DNA of 22,748 nt from a virus. Location of the stretch: positions 1 through 22,748 of the IMG/VR virus record IMGVR_UViG_3300030104_003808, one strand, 5' to 3'. The notes beneath the pieces are model-generated. The model saw nothing but the letters and a program-made list of their open reading frames with translations, ran no database searches and was not told the origin of the DNA. The position numbers were made by a program, and so were the translations under genes. This document shows positions 15,787-20,781 of this stretch, piece by piece. The first letter of the stretch is position 1. Each line of letters opens with the position of its first letter.

Positions 15787-16220
15787 TGGAATGGGGAGAA
15801 CCACCGTTACTCCCCTCTGTAACGCTTCCTGAGCCGCCTAAACTGCCTGGTCCTGTACTTGATATACCGCAGGCAGATATACCGTCTTATACGCCCTTAG
15901 TGGTGCCACCTAGCGACCTTAGACCTCCTCCTGGAGTTAAACCTAGCGGTCAACCGAGTGCACCACCTAAGCCGCAGATACCTGTAGTACAACCACCACA
16001 GATACAGCCACCTGAAGTCCGAACACTGGATGTTCCAGGTACTGATATTGAGGTTCCTGTACCTAGCGGTGAAATTCTCGTCACTGCTGCCACAACAGCA
16101 TTCGTATCAGTTGCTGCCACCTTATCTGCTACTGCATTATTTAAATACCTAGTCACTTTATTAAAGCCTGTATTTAAGCAAGCATGGAGCAAGATAACCA
16201 AAAAAAAAGTGAGTTCATAA
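15786..16220 (+). CDS. Proline-rich protein with one C-terminal membrane segment, 144 aa
   Basis: The first ~95 residues are extremely Pro-rich (PPLLP, PEPPKLP, PPPGVKPSGQP, QPPQIQPPE), forming an extended, probably polyproline-II rod. Residues 96-119 are a hydrophobic segment (VTAATTAFVSVAATLSATALF), followed by a basic tail (KPVFKQAWSKITKKKVSS). No signal peptide is present, so a C-terminal anchor with the proline rod on one side of the inner membrane is the simplest model. It starts in a TAATG overlap with the 53-aa gene and overlaps the holin-like gene by 37 nt in another frame. Position after the fibre suggests a role in lysis timing or envelope passage. A virion-associated protein is the alternative. 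I do not know a named family. Confidence 0.78.
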   Translation: MEWGEPPLLPSVTLPEPPKLPGPVLDIPQADIPSYTPLVVPPSDLRPPPGVKPSGQPSAPPKPQIPVVQPPQIQPPEVRTLDVPGTDIEVPVPSGEILVTAATTAFVSVAATLSATALFKYLVTLLKPVFKQAWSKITKKKVSS

Positions 16221-16363
16221 AATTCATTGTCCTTGTCTGGTCTGCAGGTCTTTTGACAGCAAGTTATGCAGGGTGGATGGAGAAAATGGACCCTACTTAT
16301 GTCGCTTCAATTCTTAGCGGCACACTGGCAACCTTTTCAATTACAAGAGAAAAGAACAAATGA
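16184..16363 (+). CDS. Holin-like small membrane protein, 59 aa
   Basis: ATG at 16184 to TGA at 16361-16363. The charged start (MEQDNQKKSE) precedes a hydrophobic helix, FIKFIVLVWSAGLLTASYAGW (about residues 11-31, given the limits of inspection). A short polar turn with MEKMDP follows, then a second weaker hydrophobic segment, YVASILSGTLATFS (39-52), and a charged end (TREKNK). Size, two membrane segments and charged tail fit a small holin, and the place just after the fibre is where T7 has holin gp17.5 (67 aa). The gene lies 37 nt inside the end of the proline-rich gene and overlaps the next start by ATGA. Function is inferred from topology and position only. Confidence 0.65.
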   Translation: MEQDNQKKSEFIKFIVLVWSAGLLTASYAGWMEKMDPTYVASILSGTLATFSITREKNK

Positions 16364-16710
16364 AAGCAATTCTAGTCTCACTGATGCTGGCTACACCTGT
16401 GTCGGCACAGACAGTTACTCCTAAATTTACACAAGGGAGTATGCAATCAAATACCACTACTACCACCAATATCACCAGGACTATTGACCAGGAGGTACTT
16501 GGTGGCGCATATTCATCATGGTCAGGAACGAACGTAACTCCAAGCGGAGCTATTGGAGACGCAGCTACAACTTACTCGGTAACAACACCTGGAGATCAGT
16601 TTCAGCTGGAAATCACGGAGCGAGCAGCGGGAATTATCGAAAACATCGACATCACAGAAACCGTTACTCAAACTTCTACCACTACCTCATTGTCTGTCTT
16701 CTCTCAGTAA
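16360..16710 (+). CDS. Secreted Thr/Asn-rich protein with signal peptide, 116 aa
   Basis: The N-terminus is a clear signal peptide (MKAILVSLMLATPVSA, cleavage expected after residue 16, VSA|QT). The mature part is polar and Thr/Ser/Asn-rich (SNTTTTTNITRTID near residues 30-43), with a GTNVTPSG segment and a C-terminus ending SLSVFSQ. It has no cysteine and looks beta-rich. I recall similar secreted proteins in cyanophage genomes without assigned function. It is joined to the holin-like gene by an ATGA overlap and overlaps the next secreted-protein gene by 193 nt in the -1 frame. Export to the periplasm or outer membrane late in infection suggests a role in lysis or release, but this is inference. 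Confidence 0.82.
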   Translation: MKAILVSLMLATPVSAQTVTPKFTQGSMQSNTTTTTNITRTIDQEVLGGAYSSWSGTNVTPSGAIGDAATTYSVTTPGDQFQLEITERAAGIIENIDITETVTQTSTTTSLSVFSQ

Positions 16711-17180
16711 GTCCAGCTTACGCAGAAGATGCTCCAGAGGTTTACAACACATCTAATCCAGTGGCAGCAGCTACTGGCAACGTAACTAACCAAGCCGTTC
16801 AGTTTCAGAACAACGGTGCACCGTCCAGACAGTATTTCCACGGAAACAACTCCTGTAACGGCACCACCTTGTCATTCAGTCCCTTTTACATGGGGAATGA
16901 CACAACTCCTATGGAGCCTTCCGGTTATGTCAAAGGAAACAACTGGGGAGCACAGCTTAGTCTTTCTGTACCGCTTGACGGCGGCATGGTTGAAACGTGT
17001 AAGCAGATAGCAAGACGACATGAACAAAAGATGCGTCTTGACTATGAATTAGTTCGCGCATTGAAGTGCACGGAAATAATGAAAAGCGGCTTTACGTTTC
17101 GCCCTGGCAGCCGTGTATCGGTCTTATGTCAGGACATCGTGCCGATTGTATTAATCGACAAACGAGATCTCAACTGGTAA
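16518..17180 (+). CDS. Secreted protein with four cysteines; true start uncertain
   Basis: The frame runs from ATG 16518 to TAA 17178-17180 (220 aa). Only the part from about 16680 looks like real protein: a hydrophobic segment (YLIVCLLSVSPAYA, signal cleavage expected after A69) leads into a mature domain with Asn/Gly-rich blocks (NPVAAATGNVTNQAVQ, FSPFYMGNDTTP) and, further on, cysteines at CNGTT, CKQIARR, ALKCTE and VLCQD. Upstream of the hydrophobic segment the frame is the shadow of the 116-aa gene. The only usual start is ATG 16518, which would give a 69-residue basic extension; the only other candidate is ATT 16689. The TAATG overlap at its end couples it to the next gene. It probably acts in the periplasm or outer envelope; function unknown. 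Confidence 0.75.
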   Translation: MVRNERNSKRSYWRRSYNLLGNNTWRSVSAGNHGASSGNYRKHRHHRNRYSNFYHYLIVCLLSVSPAYAEDAPEVYNTSNPVAAATGNVTNQAVQFQNNGAPSRQYFHGNNSCNGTTLSFSPFYMGNDTTPMEPSGYVKGNNWGAQLSLSVPLDGGMVETCKQIARRHEQKMRLDYELVRALKCTEIMKSGFTFRPGSRVSVLCQDIVPIVLIDKRDLNW

Positions 17181-17434
17181 TGCTAGAAGCACTAGTAACT
17201 GCTGTAATCGCCTGCATTGCGGGCGGTGCAGCTTTAAACAACAGACTACACAACAGAATAGGAAATGTACACGACCGTATTAGCGGTCTAGACCGTCGTA
17301 TTGACACTTTAGAGCTAACAGTAGCTCAAGAATATGTATCTAAAACTGATCTATCTGCCTTAGTAAGCAGGATGGAAGATCACATGATTCGTATTGAAAA
17401 CAAATTAGATCAAATCGTATTAAGGAATAGCTAA
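17180..17434 (+). CDS. Membrane-anchored coiled-coil protein, 84 aa (spanin-like topology)
   Basis: Residues 3-19 form an N-terminal hydrophobic helix (ALVTAVIACIAGGAAL). The rest is charged and heptad-like: RIGNVHDRISGLDRRIDTLELTV (about 26-48) and ALVSRMEDHMIRIENKLDQIV (60-80), typical of a coiled coil. One membrane anchor plus coiled coil resembles inner-membrane spanins (Rz/gp18.5 class) or small XhlA-like lysis proteins, and the location between fibre and terminase matches the T7 lysis region. The longer frame from 17066 is open, but ATG 17180 in a TAATG overlap is preferred because upstream residues would overlap the previous domain. A structural role is possible. The lysis assignment is topological only. 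Confidence 0.72.
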   Translation: MLEALVTAVIACIAGGAALNNRLHNRIGNVHDRISGLDRRIDTLELTVAQEYVSKTDLSALVSRMEDHMIRIENKLDQIVLRNS

Positions 17435-17595
17435 TGCATTACGGAAAGCCACATAACCCAAGCCGTTTAGATGGCCCTGAAGAGCGTAAAAAGGATAGGC
17501 CAAAAGGTCCAGTTCCTGGTGGTGGTACTAATCCATTCAGGACACCACTAGTTCACAAGAAACTCAAAAGCGAACAACCCGGTCAAAACGTATAA
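17434..17595 (+). CDS. Small basic Pro/Gly/Lys-rich protein, 53 aa
   Basis: ATG at 17434 (TAATG overlap with the previous stop) to TAA at 17593-17595. The protein is polar and basic, with KPHNPSRLDG, ERKKDRPKGPVPGGGTNPF and VHKKLKSEQPG segments. No hydrophobic segment is present. It is probably disordered. It begins a run of three small Pro/Lys-rich proteins (17434, 17598, 17796) ahead of the terminase genes. Candidates would be DNA- or RNA-binding or minor head proteins, but no family is recognised. Tight coupling to both neighbours supports real translation. Confidence 0.65.
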   Translation: MHYGKPHNPSRLDGPEERKKDRPKGPVPGGGTNPFRTPLVHKKLKSEQPGQNV

Positions 17596-17597
17596 CT

Positions 17598-17792
17598 ATG
17601 GCAGCTCAAAAAAAGTATCGTGTTGCTGATCCTGGTCCTGGATATCGACCACGCCCTGGCAGTGATGCTGGTGGAATTAGATGGAGACTCGGTGAACCTA
17701 AACCTGAAAACGCTCCTGCACCACAACCACCAGTCCGCAGGGCTAAAAAACATAACCCAGTCAAAGGGGAACGCAAAAACTACAACGTATAA
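17598..17792 (+). CDS. Small basic Pro-rich protein, 64 aa
   Basis: The product is MAAQKKYRV followed by a Pro/Gly/Arg-rich segment (DPGPGYRPRPGSDAGG), a short RWRLGEPKPENAPAPQPP stretch and a basic end (RRAKKHNP...KGERKNYNV). It is probably unstructured and has neither membrane segment nor signal. It starts 2 nt after the previous stop and resembles the preceding 53-aa protein in composition and in ending NV, which could mean an old duplication followed by divergence. Function unknown. Strong positive charge suggests nucleic-acid or ribosome contact. Start choice is by operon spacing; no SD is visible. Confidence 0.65.
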   Translation: MAAQKKYRVADPGPGYRPRPGSDAGGIRWRLGEPKPENAPAPQPPVRRAKKHNPVKGERKNYNV

Positions 17793-17795
17793 CGT

Positions 17796-17966
17796 ATGAC
17801 ATACCAACTAGTAGACAACATTCGCGGCGTAGTGCTGCAAGAGTTTGAATCTAAAGAACTTGCTGAAAAGGCACTCGAACGCCAGAACGTTGAGGCAGAT
17901 GTCTCAGTTGTAGAGCCACCAAAGCCTACTAAAAAGAAGAAGACTAATGTCAAAGAAAGCGACTGA
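17796..17966 (+). CDS. Small hypothetical protein with Lys-rich tail, 56 aa
   Basis: ATG at 17796 to TGA at 17964-17966. The first ~40 residues look folded: a beta-like TYQLVDNIRGVVLQEF segment, then a helix ESKELAEKALERQN. The tail, PPKPTKKKKTNVKESD, is disordered and basic. The pattern (short strand, charged helix with repeated E/K) is often seen in small phage proteins that modify host functions, but no specific family is recognised. It begins 3 nt after the previous stop and overlaps the small-terminase gene by 20 nt in another frame, which supports translational coupling into packaging genes. Confidence 0.65.
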   Translation: MTYQLVDNIRGVVLQEFESKELAEKALERQNVEADVSVVEPPKPTKKKKTNVKESD

Positions 17967-18189
17967 AGACCAATTTAACGAGCTGCATAATCTGGTAACT
18001 ACTGAGTTTTTAAACAGAGTTAAGTCAGGTGAAGCTACTACTCAAGACTTGAAAGCAGCTTGTGACTGGCTAGCAAAGAATGACATCAGTGGTGTCGCTA
18101 TGGAAGGTAACCCATTAGCAAAACTAGCCAACATTATGCCTGAAATTGATCCCGAATTAGTGCAGAGCAGACTTTATGGCCGCCGGTAA
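17947..18189 (+). CDS. terS: Small terminase subunit (T7 gp18-like DNA maturase A)
   Basis: An 80-aa helical protein at the gp18 position, with large terminase further on. The sequence begins MSKKATEDQFNELHNLVTTEF and continues with a helix-turn-like part, SGEATTQDLKAACDWLAKND (about 30-47), which I associate with small terminase subunits of T7-like cyanophages. The C-terminus ends VQSRLYGRR. T7 gp18 is 89 aa, so the size fits. Its role would be to recognise concatemeric DNA and regulate the ATPase and nuclease of the large subunit. Identification rests on position, size and helical pattern, so a different small DNA-binding protein cannot be excluded. It overlaps both neighbours (20 nt and 14 nt). 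Unusually, terL does not follow directly. Confidence 0.72.
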   Translation: MSKKATEDQFNELHNLVTTEFLNRVKSGEATTQDLKAACDWLAKNDISGVAMEGNPLAKLANIMPEIDPELVQSRLYGRR

Positions 18190-18433
18190 AACGTCCACAT
18201 ATTACAAGAACAATCCTGAAGCTCGTAAGAAACGTCTTAAGCAACAGGCTAAGTACAACAAGACAGAAAAGGGACTAAAGATCCGAACTAAAGCTAACAA
18301 GCTAAACCGGAAACTTGGTACTTATGGCAATCGTGATGGCAAAGACGCCTCACATACAGGTCCAAACACAGGGACGTTAGAGAAACCCTCAACTAACCGA
18401 CGACGACCGCGCCTAAAGATCAAGTACGCATGA
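18176..18433 (+). CDS. Highly basic conserved-type phage protein, 85 aa
   Basis: The protein is rich in Lys, Arg, Asn and Thr: GKTSTYYKNNPEARKKRLKQ, a KTEKGLKIRTKANKLNRKLG stretch (about 29-48), a GNRDGKDASH loop, and a basic end (NRRRPRLKIKYA). It has no hydrophobic segment. I recall very similar proteins beside terminase genes in marine cyanophages and pelagiphages, without proven function. The composition suggests nucleic-acid binding, for example during packaging. The start lies 14 nt inside the small-terminase gene and the stop overlaps the HNH gene (ATGA), so it belongs to the packaging operon. Confidence 0.75.
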   Translation: MAAGKTSTYYKNNPEARKKRLKQQAKYNKTEKGLKIRTKANKLNRKLGTYGNRDGKDASHTGPNTGTLEKPSTNRRRPRLKIKYA

Positions 18434-18771
18434 CCCCACTACTTCCAACTCCTGAACATTACTTATACAACCTAATAGCCATGACATCTCCAGAAGCCAA
18501 GCGCCTATGGAGGCGCAGCATCAAAGAGCACTTTGGATGCACATGTGTTTATTGCGGAATTACTTATGAATTACATCAACTCACTTTGGATCACGTACTC
18601 CCTCGCAGTAAGGGAGGTGAAGACATTTCATCGAATGTTGTACCAGCGTGTACTAAATGCAATCAGGATAAAGGAAGTGAAGATTGGCTCATTTGGATGA
18701 GACAAAAATTCGGAACAAACGACTTACGAGAACACTTAATTAACAAACATAAATGTACAAAAAGCCAGTAA
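18430..18771 (+). CDS. HNH endonuclease, 113 aa
   Basis: A complete HNH domain is readable: CVYCG (C39, C42), LTLDHVLPRSKGG (D54-H55), N69 in SSNVV, and CTKCNQDKG (C74, C77, N78). These supply the two zinc-binding CxxC knuckles and the catalytic His/Asn of the HNH fold. The N-terminal ~35 residues are a helical extension. HNH enzymes beside terminase genes assist DNA packaging in HK97-type phages, whereas free-standing ones can also be homing endonucleases. The ATGA overlap with the previous gene and the place next to terS favour a packaging or DNA-processing role. I cannot exclude mobility, given the accessory insert that follows. Confidence 0.9.
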   Translation: MTPLLPTPEHYLYNLIAMTSPEAKRLWRRSIKEHFGCTCVYCGITYELHQLTLDHVLPRSKGGEDISSNVVPACTKCNQDKGSEDWLIWMRQKFGTNDLREHLINKHKCTKSQ

Positions 18772-18809
18772 AGCAAACAAAACCACGTCCTAAGAAGAAA
18801 GGGTACTGA
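18753..18809 (+). CDS. Tiny basic peptide, 18 aa
   Basis: ATG at 18753 to TGA at 18807-18809 encodes MYKKPVKQTKPRPKKKGY: eight Lys and one Arg out of 18 residues with no acidic residue. It overlaps the end of the HNH gene by 19 nt in another frame and ends 18 nt before the terminator hairpin, so it is the last frame of this transcript. No clear SD is seen, but translational coupling to the HNH gene is possible. The composition resembles the other small Lys/Pro peptides here. It could be real or chance; its uniformly basic composition and operon-end position make real translation plausible. Confidence 0.45.
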   Translation: MYKKPVKQTKPRPKKKGY

Positions 18810-18827
18810 ACAACTAATTAATTACAC

Positions 18828-18850
18828 GCCCCCGCAAGGGGGCTTTTTTT
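18828..18850 (+). terminator. Perfect intrinsic terminator inside the terminase region
   Basis: GCCCCC (18828-18833) and GGGGGC (18838-18843) form a perfect 6-bp G/C stem closed by a GCAA (GNRA) tetraloop and followed directly by seven T (18844-18850). The ATG of the 459-aa gene begins on the very next base. This separates the terS-HNH transcript from the following insert plus terL. Since no clear promoter follows, terL expression would need read-through or an unrecognised promoter. Confidence 0.95.
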
Positions 18851-20230
18851 ATGTCATTTCATACACCGGAAGCTCAGCGAATAAAAAAAAAAGCCATTGA
18901 GAAGATGCTCAATCAAATGGCTGAAAATATGGCACAACTAGAAGCCGGTAAAAAGATTAGCAGTTCTCAAAAACCTAAGATGTACCTTAGGATGGCTAGA
19001 TTGCTTGCAGGTACAGATGATTCAGTATTTATCGATACTGTTGATGACCTACTTGCTAAAGGTGCTACCGGTGATCAAATAAAGAATAAACTACGCAATA
19101 TATCTGAAAGTGTAATTCCTAAAAAGTTAAAAAGACTTGGTTCAGACAGATTGCATCATGGCGTTCCTCTAGAAGTTTTGGATCCGCTGATGAAGCAAGA
19201 GCCAGAAGTTATGCTTGAGTTCCTGCAACGTGGCGAAGCTGACGGCATCTTTTTTGGTGATAGCACGTCTAACATCGATAACTCGTTCCAAGAACAGTCC
19301 CATACGGGTGCTAGAGATAGAGCTAAAACCAGTCAAATTAACTATCCAGGTCAACTAGAGATTGAAGGTGATATACGATTCAGTGCTCACCCGCAAGGAA
19401 CAAACAAAGGTCTTGACCCTAAGTTGAACCGCAAATACAAAAGTGGTTCAGAAATGTATGAGGCTATGCTTCCTACAATTATGGAAGCTCAAGGTGAACT
19501 TGAAAGAGGAATTCTTGCTGATACACCTAGAAGAAATAAAGCAAATGAACTTCTAGTAGAAGAAGGTCTTCTGTTGCCTGGAGAAGATTACTGGTCTCAA
19601 GATATGTCACCAGAACGTATCAAGGTAAACAGAACTGCACTTGAAGCACCAGAACTTGGAATGCAAGTTGCAGCAGCTCAAAACAATTACTTGATGCAAG
19701 ATCCAAAACTGCTAAGGCAGCATGGTATTACAACAGCTTATATTGACGACGTTACAGCTGGAAATCAACTTAAGTTGGTAAAAGCTCGTGGTGCAATGAA
19801 ATTAATACCTTTACTTGGTTTGGCTGGAACTGCAGCAGCAGTTGTTCCTAACGTTGCACGAGCACAAGAAGCTTACGCTGCTGGTAATACACAAGAAGGC
19901 AACCTATACGCTGCTAATGCAGCAGCAGAAACTGTTGGTGGTCTAGTTGGTGAAGTACCTGTTGTCGGTGACGTTTTAGTTGAGTCAGTAGCTGGCTCTG
20001 GTGTGGCTGATGGCACTTTACAAGGTGCAGCGCGTACACAAATGACGCCACGAACTACTGCAGAACAAACTGCTGACAAATTATTTGATGACCCAATGAA
20101 TGAATTGGAATGGGCAGCAAAAAATCCAGGTGAAGTCCTACAAAACGTCATGAATAACGATACTGTTAAATCATTGCTTAGCTTCGCAGGTGGTGGTGCC
20201 AAATTTGTATTGGGTGTTGATGGTATATGA
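18851..20230 (+). CDS. Putative His-Me-finger (HNH/EndoVII-like) nuclease with hydrophobic C-terminal part, 459 aa
   Basis: No full-length family is recognised. Residues 1-95 are helical and basic. At 101-108, LHHGVPLE (H102, H103), then DGIFFGDSTSNIDN (131-144, N141), SHTGARD (H151) and SAHPQG (H180) reproduce the HH...N...H...H order of His-Me-finger nucleases of the EndoVII/AHH toxin type. Residues 315-335 (MKLIPLLGLAGTAAAVV) and 359-382 (GGLVGEVPVVGDVLVE) are Gly/Ala/Val-rich and hydrophobic, like membrane-insertion or packing segments of toxins and ejected phage proteins. The ATG touches the terminator U-tract, so the start may instead be M19 (18905) or M23 (18917). The gene separates terS from terL and is joined to the next gene by ATGA. 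A nuclease role is inferred from the pattern alone. Confidence 0.62.
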   Translation: MSFHTPEAQRIKKKAIEKMLNQMAENMAQLEAGKKISSSQKPKMYLRMARLLAGTDDSVFIDTVDDLLAKGATGDQIKNKLRNISESVIPKKLKRLGSDRLHHGVPLEVLDPLMKQEPEVMLEFLQRGEADGIFFGDSTSNIDNSFQEQSHTGARDRAKTSQINYPGQLEIEGDIRFSAHPQGTNKGLDPKLNRKYKSGSEMYEAMLPTIMEAQGELERGILADTPRRNKANELLVEEGLLLPGEDYWSQDMSPERIKVNRTALEAPELGMQVAAAQNNYLMQDPKLLRQHGITTAYIDDVTAGNQLKLVKARGAMKLIPLLGLAGTAAAVVPNVARAQEAYAAGNTQEGNLYAANAAAETVGGLVGEVPVVGDVLVESVAGSGVADGTLQGAARTQMTPRTTAEQTADKLFDDPMNELEWAAKNPGEVLQNVMNNDTVKSLLSFAGGGAKFVLGVDGI

Positions 20231-20781
20231 ATAACGTCCACCCAATACTTGTAACAGGACCACAAAGAAGCGGAACAACAATTACTGCAAGAATTCTAGC
20301 CGATAAATTTAACAGAACTTATGTAGATGAGATTGACTATCATCCAGACAACTTTAAAACTGACTCAATTATTCAAGCTCCTTTTGCTTTTAAATACATA
20401 ACAGAATTATCATACGCAAACCCTGAATTATTCTTTGTCATTGTAGTCAGGGATAAAGAAGATATAGTCAAAAGCATGGAACGTATTGAATGGTACAAAG
20501 ACATTATAAATAGTCCTGGATTCTATTCGTCATACGTAGACAGCGCTTACTCAACTATAGAAGCTCAACTACAACATCTATCAACAGATAGATATCTAAA
20601 GCTTAGTTACAACTCCCTAAAAGGACATACCTTATTTGTTGATGACAGAAAAGATTTTACCTCTAAACAGTGGCAAAAAAATAAAGCAGAAGGACCAAAA
20701 AAATGGAGAAATGACGAGCACCTTAGATTTAATGCTCTTGGACTTCAGGATTTTTCTCCAAGCACTATGGCAGCAGCTTGA
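20227..20781 (+). CDS. Sulfotransferase-like P-loop protein, 184 aa
   Basis: Residues 7-18 (ILVTGPQRSGTT) form the 5'-phosphosulfate loop typical of PAPS-dependent sulfotransferases. VIVVRDKEDIVKSMER (71-86) fits the 3'-phosphate binding pattern R-x3-D-x3-S with R75, D79 and S83. A general nucleotide-kinase P-loop is the alternative, but the GPQRSGTT form and the R...S motif favour sulfotransferase. At 184 aa it is shorter than most of the family (about 250-300), and its last 24 residues are coded by DNA shared with terL, so the C-terminus may be truncated or newly formed. It starts by ATGA overlap with the 459-aa gene and overlaps terL by 71 nt. The substrate is unknown; sugars, lipids or a host protein are possible. 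It is a rare cargo at this site in T7-like phages as far as I know. Confidence 0.72.
   Translation: MNNVHPILVTGPQRSGTTITARILADKFNRTYVDEIDYHPDNFKTDSIIQAPFAFKYITELSYANPELFFVIVVRDKEDIVKSMERIEWYKDIINSPGFYSSYVDSAYSTIEAQLQHLSTDRYLKLSYNSLKGHTLFVDDRKDFTSKQWQKNKAEGPKKWRNDEHLRFNALGLQDFSPSTMAAA

Noticed and set aside
16518-16710. Programmed -1 frameshift joining the 116-aa and the following secreted protein.
   Set aside because: No canonical slippery heptamer in the correct phase was found, and each frame has its own signal-peptide core, which favours two proteins.
16816-17010. 64-aa frame on the + strand inside the second secreted-protein gene.
   Set aside because: It lies wholly within the mature part of the recognised secreted protein and lacks an RBS or signal.
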